In this document: positions 11,077-19,068 of the stretch, piece after piece
Layout: each line of letters starts with the position of its first letter
Position numbering within the stretch: the first letter of the stretch is position 1
Source: a virus
IMG/VR virus record: IMGVR_UViG_3300031539_007672
Coordinates: 1-20,536 of that record
Length of the DNA: 20,536 bases
Direction: 5' to 3' (one strand)
Program-made: the position numbers and the translations under genes
The notes under the pieces: model-generated
The model's database searches: none
The model's input: the letters and a program-made list of their open reading frames with translations, nothing else
Told to the model about the DNA's origin: nothing

Positions 11077-12045
11077 ATGCAAATAATTGCCAGCGCAGAC
11101 GAAGATACAAAGGTGAGTTTCTACTCAAAAAAGAATAGCACCAGAAGCGTTTTCGTTGAGGGGTATGCGAATCGATATCAAGAAAACGGTCTGCTCCTAG
11201 TCGACCGAGGAAATGACTTGATCGATCCGAAGGGTTGGGAGGTAAATAACTTTGCATCGAATGCCGTGATTTTATTTAACCATGATCGCGACAATCCAGT
11301 AGGCAGGGCCGTTAAAATAGAAACAAATGATGATGGGCTTTTTGTTAAAGCTAAATTATCAGACAGCGACCATCCAGAGATCAGCCGAATCCGCGATCTG
11401 GTTAAGGACGGTGTCTTGCGCGCTTTTTCTGTCGGCTTCGATCCCAAGCTAATGGCCGAGGAAACGATAAAAGAACTAGGCGATAAAAAAGTGAACGTGA
11501 TCAAGTCTGCGGAGCTTCTTGAAATATCAATCGTTTCCTTGCCAATGGCAGAGCGTTCTCTATTTCAGGTTTCTGCAAAGCAGCTTGCATCGCTTCCTTA
11601 TTCCGTTGCTTACAAGGCGTGTCGCGGCGAGCTAAATATTCTTGAGGATGATGGTATGGCCTTTACAAACGAATGCATCGAGGTAGTTAATAACGTCCGC
11701 GCGAAGGCAGAAGCACCAGCGGAGCCGCCAGCGGAGCCGCCAGCGGGGGACGGGGCTGATGGTGGGGTCGACAGCCAACCTTCTGAAGCCGAGTCTACTT
11801 CGCCTTTGCTTGATCAAATAAAGCAAACTAATGTATTGTTGGCTACGCTAATAAACGAAGTTAAACTGATGTCGAAAAAAATGGATGTTGTCGAGGAGGA
11901 GCCCGCAGAGGAGCCAGCTCCGAATTCAGAGGCTCCACCAGAAGGCGATGCTCCTGCAGAAATGGGGGACGATCCAGACCAACTAAAAAATGTGAGTAAT
12001 ATATGGGCCGAGTGCGATAGAATATTAAGAAAGCATGGCATCTAG
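11077..12045 (+). CDS. HK97-type prohead protease with acidic C-terminal extension
   Basis: 322 residues; AAGGGG 8 nt before ATG. Residues about 20-165 are the peptidase U35 fold: FVEGYANRY, DLIDPKGW, FNHDRDNPVGR with catalytic His69, AFSVGF with Ser118 and ELLEISIVSLPM. It cleaves scaffold and capsid N-termini during prohead maturation. After residue 210 comes a Pro/Glu/Ala-rich linker (repeated AEPP), a helix (LLDQIKQTNVLLATLINEVK), another acidic stretch and a basic end (ILRKHGI). This extension could be a fused scaffold, since no separate scaffold gene lies before the capsid gene. Confidence 0.9.
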   Translation: MQIIASADEDTKVSFYSKKNSTRSVFVEGYANRYQENGLLLVDRGNDLIDPKGWEVNNFASNAVILFNHDRDNPVGRAVKIETNDDGLFVKAKLSDSDHPEISRIRDLVKDGVLRAFSVGFDPKLMAEETIKELGDKKVNVIKSAELLEISIVSLPMAERSLFQVSAKQLASLPYSVAYKACRGELNILEDDGMAFTNECIEVVNNVRAKAEAPAEPPAEPPAGDGADGGVDSQPSEAESTSPLLDQIKQTNVLLATLINEVKLMSKKMDVVEEEPAEEPAPNSEAPPEGDAPAEMGDDPDQLKNVSNIWAECDRILRKHGI

Positions 12046-12103
12046 TTTAAACCGATCCAATAAAATTAAATTCGATATCGATATATTCAAAGGGGAATCT
12101 AAA

Positions 12104-13456
12104 ATGAAGACAGGCACCGAGTTAGAATTAGCATTGAGCTTTAAGGAACGGGTTACAGAGCTAGAGAGGCAGAACGAGGCTTACAAAAAACAATTGATCT
12201 CTAGCCCACTTGCTGGCCAGCGCGAAAACTCCGACGAAAAAAGAGCGATGCGATCCTTTAATGTCTCCAACATTAAAAAGCTGCTTGAGGTTAATACCTG
12301 CGATCCAAAATTCAAGCATGTCCCCGACGAAGTGAAACAGCAAGTTATCAATCTAAAAGAAACCGTCGATACCGCTCGCGCAATTGCGGTTTGTTATTAC
12401 GGCGGGAAAGCTGATCGAATTGGCCGAACAGAAAAAGAAGATAAAATCCAAAACTTGAGCAAGGAGCTGGAAGCATCACCTTTCGGAAAAGAAGTGATGT
12501 TGCCAATGATGAAAGCGTATACCACAGGCGCAAATCCTGATTGGCTTTCAGAAATTACCGCCGCTGCATATATGGCCGAATTCGAGCTGGATCGAAAAGT
12601 AACCGGATTGTTTCGCGACACGCCGATGCCATCAAACCCTTATCACCATCCTACTCAGGACGGCACGACTACCGCTAGAATTATCGGCGAAAATGTCACC
12701 ATCACCGAGGCATCTTTTCCGACTGGACGATTAACCTTCGATAGCACCAAGCTCGGGCAGTTTGCAGTTATCCCGGAGGAGATGAATGAGGACTCTGCTC
12801 CAAGTATAATTCCAACAATCCGCGAAGATGTTATCAGTGCTCAAGAACGAGCTTACGAGACGGCGATCATAAATGGAAACGCTGCAGACCTTGTCGCTCT
12901 AGCGGCTGACGACGCAAGAAAAGCTTGGGACGGCCTAAGAAAACTTGGAGCTGATAACTCCGCATTCGGCGGCACCTTCGACTTCACTGGCACTCTCACA
13001 GATGCCGGAATGAAAGCGATGAAAAAGCAAGGCGGTAAATTTACCGTCAATCCAAGTGCCCTTGCGTGGATCGCTAGTGCTTCTACTTACCACCAGATGA
13101 CTGGTCTAGAAGTATTTTCAACAGCCGAGAAATTCGGCAATACGCTGTTCACGAATCTTACGGGTGTCCTTGGAGCGGCCCTCGGAATTCCTGTGATAAT
13201 TTCAGAATTTTACCCTGAAACTTTGGACGCGACTGGTATAGATCCATTTGCACCAAGCACCTTTACGGGTTTGATTTTGGTTAACCGTCAGCGGTTCTTC
13301 ATGGGCACCAGACGACCAATTAGAGTTCGTGTAATGGCAGATCTTCCGCAGAACGATCGCATGTTAATGTCGTCTTATTCGCGAAAAGATTTTCAAGGAC
13401 GCGTTCAGTCCGCTTCTGAAACAAGCGTTGTTGTCGGATTCAATATCGCTTCGTAA
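12104..13456 (+). CDS. Major capsid protein, HK97 fold
   Basis: 450 residues from ATG 12104, which has AAGGGG 8 nt upstream. An in-frame ATG at 12035 would overlap the protease gene and has no comparable SD. The N-terminal 100 residues form a coiled-coil-prone delta region (LALSFKERVTELERQNEAYK) likely removed by the protease. The rest has HK97 capsid features: an E-loop region around ARIIGENVTITEASFPTGRL, the spine helix (IPTIREDVISAQERAYETAI), INGN, WDGLRKLG, and a C-terminal P-domain with RRPIRVRVMAD. It builds the icosahedral shell. A strong terminator follows. Confidence 0.93.
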   Translation: MKTGTELELALSFKERVTELERQNEAYKKQLISSPLAGQRENSDEKRAMRSFNVSNIKKLLEVNTCDPKFKHVPDEVKQQVINLKETVDTARAIAVCYYGGKADRIGRTEKEDKIQNLSKELEASPFGKEVMLPMMKAYTTGANPDWLSEITAAAYMAEFELDRKVTGLFRDTPMPSNPYHHPTQDGTTTARIIGENVTITEASFPTGRLTFDSTKLGQFAVIPEEMNEDSAPSIIPTIREDVISAQERAYETAIINGNAADLVALAADDARKAWDGLRKLGADNSAFGGTFDFTGTLTDAGMKAMKKQGGKFTVNPSALAWIASASTYHQMTGLEVFSTAEKFGNTLFTNLTGVLGAALGIPVIISEFYPETLDATGIDPFAPSTFTGLILVNRQRFFMGTRRPIRVRVMADLPQNDRMLMSSYSRKDFQGRVQSASETSVVVGFNIAS

Positions 13457-13489
13457 AAACGGCGGCATTATAGTCTAGTGGTTTTGGAG

Positions 13490-13518
13490 GGGGGCTAACT
13501 AACGGCCCCCTTTTTTTT
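13490..13518 (+). terminator. Intrinsic terminator after the major capsid gene
   Basis: GGGGGC (13490-13495) and GCCCCC (13505-13510) form a 6-bp GC stem around a 9-nt loop, followed at once by eight T (13511-13518). It lies 34 nt after the capsid stop. No promoter is obvious before the next gene, so it probably acts as a partial terminator lowering expression of downstream genes. Confidence 0.9.
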
Positions 13519-13545
13519 AATACTCGGCCTTCTGGCGGATCTCAT

Positions 13546-14226
13546 ATGACTAAAGTTTGTGTTTTACATCTATATGAGACGCTCAATATTTTTAAAGAAA
13601 AAGATGTCGCTGGTGGATTCTATGATCGCTATATGCAATTTAGAGGAAATTCATTATTAAATACTATAACCGTCGACCGATTAGATAGCGGCAGTTTAGT
13701 TTTAGAATTCTATGAAGTCATCGAGGCTAATGTTGAGAATTTAATTAAAACGGTGACGGTAACTGCAACCGGATTAATCCAATTTTCTATTATTCCCTTC
13801 CATACTCAAATTCGCGTCCGCGCAGTCACCACGGATATATCGAGCTTTACATTAAAAACAACATGCCGTGAAGATGGGTCTGCGCTGCAGTCGCTACCAT
13901 CCGCAGTTCAGGATGGATTTTATATTGATGGGATTGAGCTATCGACTCCAGGCATACCGACGGTCTTGTCTACGTTTACCGTCGCTCCTAATAAAACGAT
14001 ATATTTAGCAAGCATAAATGTATCGACTAATATCGCTGGTCACTGGTCGGCCTATATTGATGCGAGTATAATTGCATCTGGAAGATGTCACGCAGGATCG
14101 CCGGACTCGAGGTTTGATTTTTATCCGCTCAGAAAAATAATCGAAGCTGAGGAATTTACGCTATCAATGACCGGACGATCTCCAGCGACAGATATAGGAT
14201 TTCATATCCAGGGCAAAGAAATATAA
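13546..14226 (+). CDS. Putative virion protein (226 aa), beta-rich
   Basis: ATG 13546 has only a weak SD (GGCGGA or GGAT). The product is strand-rich throughout, with repeated alternating stretches such as LLNTITVDRLDSGSLVLEFY, NLIKTVTVTATGLIQF and TFTVAPNKTIYLASINVS, and looks like two beta-sandwich domains joined near residue 115. No signal peptide or catalytic motif is seen. Its place right after the capsid terminator suggests a decoration, fibre or receptor-contact protein; I do not recognise the family. Confidence 0.75.
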   Translation: MTKVCVLHLYETLNIFKEKDVAGGFYDRYMQFRGNSLLNTITVDRLDSGSLVLEFYEVIEANVENLIKTVTVTATGLIQFSIIPFHTQIRVRAVTTDISSFTLKTTCREDGSALQSLPSAVQDGFYIDGIELSTPGIPTVLSTFTVAPNKTIYLASINVSTNIAGHWSAYIDASIIASGRCHAGSPDSRFDFYPLRKIIEAEEFTLSMTGRSPATDIGFHIQGKEI

Positions 14227-14244
14227 GTTTAGGAGAGATTTGTT

Positions 14245-14796
14245 ATGTCCGATAAAGAAGAAATTTTTAATATAGCTTCAAAGCCTTCAGGAGAAGGAGC
14301 GCCAGTCGCGGAGCTATTTAATGCAACAACATTAGTGGCTGCACTTCGCGGCATCATCGGTTTCGCTTTCCAAGACTCACAGGGCAGAGCGATCTTGCCC
14401 CAACTAACAACCGATGGAAAACTTCCAGTCTCGGGAGACTCATCAGGCATCCACGTTGACGCTCATGATACAATTATAACTCCTACTGTCGGGCTAAAAA
14501 CTCTCGTCACCACCGCGACTTTAGCGGTAGATAAACTATATAGCCTTAAGCTTGCGTCCGGTGCGTCAACGCAAACGGTTTTATGGTCGATAGAACAACT
14601 TGATGGTGAATCCGAGACACCAAGGCATAAATTTATTACTGGATCAGGCGAGTATACTAAGGATGAAAATTCTGGGTGCCTAATTTTCCTGGCAGGAGCC
14701 AGCGGCCCTCAAGAAGTTAGTTTATATGGGACTCAAATTAAGGGGGCATCATCGGACATGCATGGAACTTTATGCCTTCTGCAGATAGGAGCCTAG
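14245..14796 (+). CDS. Putative virion protein (183 aa)
   Basis: AGGAGA lies 7 nt before ATG 14245. The first 55 residues are polar and mixed (MSDKEEIFNIASKPSGEGAP, then AALRGIIGFAFQDSQGRAIL), and the rest is beta-rich (AVDKLYSLKLASG, GCLIFLAGASGPQEVSLYGT). A Gly/Ser-rich joint near 65-70 (PVSGDSSGIHVD) separates the parts. Phage structural proteins often have such an N-terminal attachment part and a beta-sandwich C-terminal part. The function is inferred only from position among virion genes. Confidence 0.75.
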   Translation: MSDKEEIFNIASKPSGEGAPVAELFNATTLVAALRGIIGFAFQDSQGRAILPQLTTDGKLPVSGDSSGIHVDAHDTIITPTVGLKTLVTTATLAVDKLYSLKLASGASTQTVLWSIEQLDGESETPRHKFITGSGEYTKDENSGCLIFLAGASGPQEVSLYGTQIKGASSDMHGTLCLLQIGA

Positions 14797-14800
14797 ACCG

Positions 14801-15121
14801 ATGGCCGATGTAGCAGAAGAATTTGAGTCTACCGATAAACTAGGCACCACAGAGCAATTTGATGGAACCGTTGGAGTGGCTCCAATAACAATTCCTGCGA
14901 TAGCTGGAACATCGATTAGTGAATTTATTATTCAGTGCCCGTTTGATCAATCCGATACAAACACTTTGAAGGTTTCTATCAATGGTGGTGCTAATTATCT
15001 CACTTTACAGCCTGCGGGATTTTGGGGCTGGACTCCCAAAGGAGGGGTTAAGCAATTAACCATTCTTGGAAATGTTGCAGGAGTGAAATATGAAATTGTC
15101 TTGAATAAGGAGTTATCCTGA
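14801..15121 (+). CDS. Small putative virion protein (106 aa)
   Basis: GGAG lies 9 nt before ATG 14801, four bases after the previous stop. The protein is a compact beta sandwich by pattern (PITIPAIAGTSISEFIIQCP, LKVSINGGANYLTL, GGVKQLTILGNV, KYEIVLNKEL). INGGANY resembles IDGGANY in the partial plus-strand ORF at the left edge. Small all-beta proteins of this size often decorate capsids or tail tips. The last base of its TGA is the A of the next ATG. Confidence 0.75.
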   Translation: MADVAEEFESTDKLGTTEQFDGTVGVAPITIPAIAGTSISEFIIQCPFDQSDTNTLKVSINGGANYLTLQPAGFWGWTPKGGVKQLTILGNVAGVKYEIVLNKELS

Positions 15122-16239
15122 TGGCGATAGGAACGTTCCACAATGGCCGAACCGTCACATCAATAACTGGCAATAACGGCTTGCATCGGGTTGACGTTGA
15201 TTTAGTTTCTGGAAAAAACAGGATGGCGACTGATGCGGTTGTAACCGTGGAGCAGTTATTCGGTAGGCCGGGATTCTCGGCAGTCTGGTTTGCGATTGGG
15301 ACTTTTGACGATTGCTCAGGTGTGGGTAACGCCGGGGACACGATTAGGATTGAAATAGCGGCAGGATGTTTGCCGACGCTATATCCTGCCGTTGATTTAA
15401 TCTATGTGATTACAGCCGGGGACGTCGCGGCGGCGCAGCCAGAAATATCCGTTAGGGATGCGATAATATCGGCACTCAATTCCGATGCTGATTTTCAAAA
15501 GTCATGGCGTGCTGATGATATAAAAAACAACGGCATAGTTTTTATTGAATCAAAATTAAGGGCAGAAAAAGGCGACCGGATAGTCCCTGGTGATTTTGCT
15601 GTAACTCCGACGGGCACCACCACCACGACGATTTCTTTTGATGTTATTTTAAGGAGAGGGACAGAAACTGAGCTTGTGAGATCAATCGATGATCCAAGGC
15701 AGGGTATATTAGGTATTTCCGGTTCGGTTTCAGTAATACCGACAGGTTTTCCAAATAGATTTAATGGTGACTGCGCGAATCTAGGCGTTACCGATTTAAC
15801 AATCAATGGTGCGGCGACTCCGACTATATTTAAAGTTAATGCCATCGCCAACTTTGATATCTATGTTAACGAAATCAGAATTCATGGTCTTTCTAACGGC
15901 GTAAAATTCGGAAAATTCTTAAACCTGAACTCAGTTCTAACGAACGGTATACTGATAACAGTAAAAACAGATAATATCGTGACGGTCGAGCCGACAATTA
16001 AAAGCACCGATGATCTTAAGGCCAGATTTTCAACATCAGGAGCATGGAATTTGGACGTTCAAGCAGGTGGTGATCACGTTTTAGCAAGTCAGGTTCTTGG
16101 TTCGTTTCCTTTCGTTATCAGGGCTCAAAATACATTTGGCGTTGGCAATGACGATTATTTTCAAATACTAATCCGAGACAATCTAAGCCAGGTTACTAAT
16201 TTGTTTTGCACGATAATTGGTTTTGAGAGGGAACCGTAA
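15121..16239 (+). CDS. Putative virion structural protein (372 aa)
   Basis: This starts in a TGATG overlap with the previous gene; an in-frame GGAG is absent, so translation is probably coupled. The product is beta-rich throughout with many Asn/Gly turns (MAIGTFHNGRTVTSITGNNG, TDLTINGAATPTIFKVN, RIHGLSNGVKFGKF). The region about 100-200 (DLIYVITAGDVAAAQPEISV, RDAIISALNSDADF) has an alpha/beta flavour. No enzymatic motif is seen. The size and composition would suit a baseplate-, fibre- or head-associated protein. It is the largest gene between the capsid and connector genes. Confidence 0.75.
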   Translation: MAIGTFHNGRTVTSITGNNGLHRVDVDLVSGKNRMATDAVVTVEQLFGRPGFSAVWFAIGTFDDCSGVGNAGDTIRIEIAAGCLPTLYPAVDLIYVITAGDVAAAQPEISVRDAIISALNSDADFQKSWRADDIKNNGIVFIESKLRAEKGDRIVPGDFAVTPTGTTTTTISFDVILRRGTETELVRSIDDPRQGILGISGSVSVIPTGFPNRFNGDCANLGVTDLTINGAATPTIFKVNAIANFDIYVNEIRIHGLSNGVKFGKFLNLNSVLTNGILITVKTDNIVTVEPTIKSTDDLKARFSTSGAWNLDVQAGGDHVLASQVLGSFPFVIRAQNTFGVGNDDYFQILIRDNLSQVTNLFCTIIGFEREP

Positions 16240-16571
16240 TGTCATATCGGTATGACCTAGATAAGAGATTCTATAGTCTAGTGCCCGCGTCGACAGTATT
16301 GACCGATGACTATGTTCCCGCTGATGGTGAAAAGATTTATCTGGTAAATGCAGGAGCCAGCGGCAGCTCTGCCCCGCAAACAACGGCATGTATTATCTGG
16401 GACGCTGATGGTGAGCCACAATACTTAATATCTACCTATGGCGAGACTAATCAATCGAACCTAAATATTCATCTATTAGGAGATGGAGTCAAAATTTTAC
16501 GAATTAAATTGATCAACGACCTTACTGAATCAGCTTATGTTGGCGCATTCTGGCAGGGGGAACTTTTGTGA
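16239..16571 (+). CDS. Small putative virion protein (110 aa), paralogue 1
   Basis: ATG 16239 overlaps the previous TAA by one base. The beta-rich product has the pattern strand, PADGEKIYLVNAGASG, strand, then LLGDGVKILRIKLIND near the end. The next gene product has the same length and layout with PAGEVWQLTRIIFGDM and FVGDGIKAFRFIREN at equivalent places, so the two look like tandem paralogues. Function unknown; short beta proteins in tandem suggest decoration or adhesion. Confidence 0.75.
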   Translation: MSYRYDLDKRFYSLVPASTVLTDDYVPADGEKIYLVNAGASGSSAPQTTACIIWDADGEPQYLISTYGETNQSNLNIHLLGDGVKILRIKLINDLTESAYVGAFWQGELL

Positions 16572-16921
16572 CCGAACGCACTAGAATTCAGTTAATTTAT
16601 GAAGACGATATTTCGGCGGGTGAAGTAGTTAATGAATTAATAGTGCCCGCTGGCGAGGTATGGCAGTTAACTAGAATCATATTTGGAGACATGTCCAAAA
16701 ATGATAGCAAATCAGGAGTGTTTAAAGTTGATTTTGGGGTTGGTGCGGATCTAGATGTCATTGCTATCGCTTATCTTTCAGGGAGCACTCTGCCGCTATC
16801 GATCAATAGGCCATTTGTCGGAGATGGGATCAAGGCGTTTAGATTTATTCGTGAAAACCAATCTAATCCTGCAAAGAAAATGCTTATATTTGTAGATGGA
16901 TTTAAACGCAATGGAGATTAG
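16568..16921 (+). CDS. Small putative virion protein (117 aa), paralogue 2
   Basis: GTG start in a GTGA overlap with the previous gene; GGGGGAAC is 6 nt upstream. It shares with its neighbour the order of an N-terminal polar strand, PAGEVWQLTR, a central hydrophobic strand pair (LDVIAIAYLSGSTLPLSI), GDGIKAFRFIREN and a final strand (KMLIFVDGFKR). Similarity is by eye and limited, about the level of distant duplication. It ends the block of six virion-like genes. Confidence 0.75.
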   Translation: MTERTRIQLIYEDDISAGEVVNELIVPAGEVWQLTRIIFGDMSKNDSKSGVFKVDFGVGADLDVIAIAYLSGSTLPLSINRPFVGDGIKAFRFIRENQSNPAKKMLIFVDGFKRNGD

Positions 16922-16935
16922 GATAAAATAGAACC

Positions 16936-17253
16936 ATGGATAAGGAGGTTGCAGGATTAGCGGCGTTATATGCAGTCACAGAGCTTCTCAAATGGCTGTA
17001 CGAACGCAACGAAGTTAATGTTTGCACACTATCAGTGGACGATAAAAGAAAAATAGATGATTTGTATGACTGGCATCGCAAGGAGGACGATGAGGGTCGC
17101 AAACTTTGGTACTTCCCCTCTTATTTCCATACAACTCAAGACAAGATAGTTGAAATGCTCCGCGACATCTCCAGCACACAGGAGAAGACAGCACGATTAC
17201 TTGCTGAATTGGAAAAAAAGATAGAGGGACTAGGAAATGGAAATCGTAATTAG
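16936..17253 (+). CDS. Helical hypothetical protein upstream of the peptidase (105 aa)
   Basis: ATG 16936, with AGGA about 12 nt upstream. Three parts are visible: an amphipathic or weakly hydrophobic helix (EVAGLAALYAVTELLKWLYE), a polar centre with DLYDWHRKEDDEGRKLWYFP, and a C-terminal coiled coil (QDKIVEMLRDISSTQEKTAR). The WHxxxDDEGxxLWY block looks conserved in style and may be a small fold of its own. It overlaps the NlpC/P60 gene by 17 nt, hinting at a shared role in wall attack or lysis, but no holin-type membrane segment is clear. Confidence 0.7.
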   Translation: MDKEVAGLAALYAVTELLKWLYERNEVNVCTLSVDDKRKIDDLYDWHRKEDDEGRKLWYFPSYFHTTQDKIVEMLRDISSTQEKTARLLAELEKKIEGLGNGNRN

Positions 17254-17653
17254 CTATGCAATGACATTTTTAGGAATTCAATATCGGTGGGGAGGAGACG
17301 ATCCAATTTTAGGATACGACTGCAGCGGTTTTGTTCAGGAGGTGCTCTCGGCTTTCGGGGCTGATCCTAAAGGCGATCAAACTGCTGATGGTCTCTATCG
17401 GATTTTTAAAAAAGATCCGGACGCGACTGAGACATTGGCCGCTGGCAGCTTACTTTTTTTTGGATCGGAGCGGCGTATAACCCATGTCGCACTAGCGATC
17501 GATAGATATCGAATGATCGAGGCTGGTGGTGGTGGGAGTAAATGTAAATCGATTGAAGCTGCCGCCGCTTGCAACGCTTTCATTAGAATTCGTCCGATAA
17601 ACAACCGAAAAGATCTCGTAACTGCTATATTGCCATTTTACCCCTCATTATAA
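17237..17653 (+). CDS. NlpC/P60-family cell-wall peptidase
   Basis: 138 residues; GAGGG 8 nt before ATG 17237. The whole protein is one NlpC/P60 domain. The nucleophile region is YRWGGDDPILGYDCSGFV (Cys29), followed by AAGSLLFFGS, THVALAID with His83, and YRMIEAGGGG. These enzymes cut peptide bonds in the peptidoglycan stem, typically gamma-D-Glu to diamino acid. There is no signal peptide or wall-binding domain. It lies between virion genes and the head-tail connector rather than in a lysis cassette, so a virion-associated enzyme for DNA entry or tail assembly is as likely as an endolysin. Confidence 0.9.
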   Translation: MEIVISYAMTFLGIQYRWGGDDPILGYDCSGFVQEVLSAFGADPKGDQTADGLYRIFKKDPDATETLAAGSLLFFGSERRITHVALAIDRYRMIEAGGGGSKCKSIEAAAACNAFIRIRPINNRKDLVTAILPFYPSL

Positions 17654-17664
17654 GGAGCATTGCG

Positions 17665-17922
17665 ATGACTAGATTGACTTTAGAGCGAATGGGAAAGAGC
17701 CTTTGCTCAGGCCCGCTAATAGATTGGGGTTTACTAGAAGAACCATGGCCAGTGGGTGTAACAAAAGACGTGGAAGATCTGAAAGCGGCTCAGCTTATGG
17801 CAAAATACGGATCGATGTTTAAGAAAACCATCGCCAGTGAGAAGATATTCGATAAAGTCGGAAAAAAACCTAAGAATAAGCTGTATGAGGACAAAATAAT
17901 TAAGCCAAGTGGAGTTAAATAA
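17665..17922 (+). CDS. Small basic hypothetical protein (85 aa)
   Basis: AGGAG lies 8 nt before ATG 17665. The product opens MTRLTLERMGKSLCSGPLID, then EEPWPVGVTKDVEDLKAAQL, with a strongly basic C-terminus (KVGKKPKNKLYEDKIIKPSG). No domain is recognised. Its position just before the connector gene, sharing the TAATG junction, is where phages often keep small head-joining or Rho-like N-terminal proteins. That is context only. Confidence 0.7.
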   Translation: MTRLTLERMGKSLCSGPLIDWGLLEEPWPVGVTKDVEDLKAAQLMAKYGSMFKKTIASEKIFDKVGKKPKNKLYEDKIIKPSGVK

Positions 17923-18560
17923 TGGGAGGACTTCAGGCGCGATCGGTGGTTTCAGTGCTGAGCCCATTTGCGCTCACCACACTATATAACGTTCGGACGC
18001 AATTGGGGCTTCCATCCACCGCTTTAACCCAGGATTTAGCTTATAAATTCGAGAGATTGATTAACGCTGCCAGCTTAGCGATTGAGACGTATTGCGATCG
18101 CGAGTTTGCGGAGCGGGAATCAATAGAAACCTACGATGGTCGCGGCGCGGATCGCTTGGTCACAAGAAATTGGCCAATAACGCAGGTCATTAATTTATAT
18201 TTAGATCCGTCTAAGAGCTTCACGACACCGAAAGACCCTTCTACTTTTGCAATTGTCGATGACGACACCACCATAGAGCTTCTTTCCGGTCAATTTCCGT
18301 CCTCACGTTATTCAATCCGAGTGCATTACAAAGCGGGGTTTGTTTATGTCCCTGCAGATGTATCTCTCGCTTGCGATTTATATGTCGAGTGGCTTTATAG
18401 ATTTAACGAGCGGGAGGATATCGGTCGGACTAGTCGCAGTAAAGGCGACGAAAGCATAAATATTGAGCAGGGAATGCCTGATATCGTGCGACAGCTAATT
18501 TCAAAATATAAAAGACTTGAATTTGGTGGTGCCAGTCCGAGGTCAATTATAAATGTCTGA
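17922..18560 (+). CDS. Head-tail connector protein (gp6/gp15-like adaptor)
   Basis: 212 residues; one-base overlap with the previous stop. The pattern matches phage head-tail adaptor proteins: LINAASLAIETYCDREFAER near 45-65, YDGRGADRLVTRNWPITQV, YSIRVHYKAGF and VPADVSLACDLYVEWLYRF. Such proteins form a ring under the portal that joins the neck to the tail. An N-terminal extension of about 30 residues is present. The following genes are the usual partners in this order. Confidence 0.85.
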   Translation: MGGLQARSVVSVLSPFALTTLYNVRTQLGLPSTALTQDLAYKFERLINAASLAIETYCDREFAERESIETYDGRGADRLVTRNWPITQVINLYLDPSKSFTTPKDPSTFAIVDDDTTIELLSGQFPSSRYSIRVHYKAGFVYVPADVSLACDLYVEWLYRFNEREDIGRTSRSKGDESINIEQGMPDIVRQLISKYKRLEFGGASPRSIINV

Positions 18561-19065
18561 TGAGCTTTCAGAATTATCGATGTGGATTCGCGCCGCGCAG
18601 CAAATCGACCGGAATAAATTTTTGACTAGCATCGGTATTGGTGTGGAAGCTGAAGCTAAAAGCAGGGCTCCAGTGCGGAGGGGCTCACTTCGTCGCGCTA
18701 TCAGCCATAGAGTGAACGCGGACGCGACAAAAGTAGATGTCGGCGTTCTAGGGGGCAGGGCAAAGTCGGTTCCTTATGCGAAAATTCAGGAGGAAGGCGG
18801 TAAAATTAGCAAAGATGGATGGCTCGCTATACCACTGGAAAATAAATACCGAGACAGAACACCGAGAAGCTTTGATTTAGTTAGCCGCAAGCTCGGCGGG
18901 AAGGTGTATTTAATAGATCGAAGCACAGGCGAGGCGGCGTATCGGCTAATGAGATCAGTGAAAATCAAAGCCACGCATTATTTATCCGGCGGTCTAGAAG
19001 CCTATATGAGAAAATCGCTAGATCGACTGGTACAGCGCACGTTAGACCAGTTATTTAAGGCGTAA
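18553..19065 (+). CDS. HK97 gp10-like tail/neck completion protein
   Basis: 170 residues, overlapping the connector gene by 8 nt. The signature region is VEAEAKSRAPVRRGSLRRAI, followed by KVDVGVLGGRAKSVPYAKIQ and EEGG, as in HK97 gp10-type proteins that sit between connector and tail terminator. A basic region (YRDRTPRSFDLVSRKLGGKV) and a C-terminal helix follow. It is slightly longer than typical members, mainly in residues 85-135. Confidence 0.85.
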   Translation: MSDELSELSMWIRAAQQIDRNKFLTSIGIGVEAEAKSRAPVRRGSLRRAISHRVNADATKVDVGVLGGRAKSVPYAKIQEEGGKISKDGWLAIPLENKYRDRTPRSFDLVSRKLGGKVYLIDRSTGEAAYRLMRSVKIKATHYLSGGLEAYMRKSLDRLVQRTLDQLFKA

Positions 19066-19068
19066 AAT

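Noticed and set aside
12035-12103. Earlier in-frame start for the major capsid protein
   Set aside because: It overlaps the protease gene and lacks an SD, whereas ATG 12104 has AAGGGG at good spacing.
13463-13500. tRNA-like D-arm sequence (TATAGTCTAGTGGTTTTGG) after the capsid gene
   Set aside because: No anticodon arm, T-arm or acceptor stem follows; the sequence runs into the terminator.
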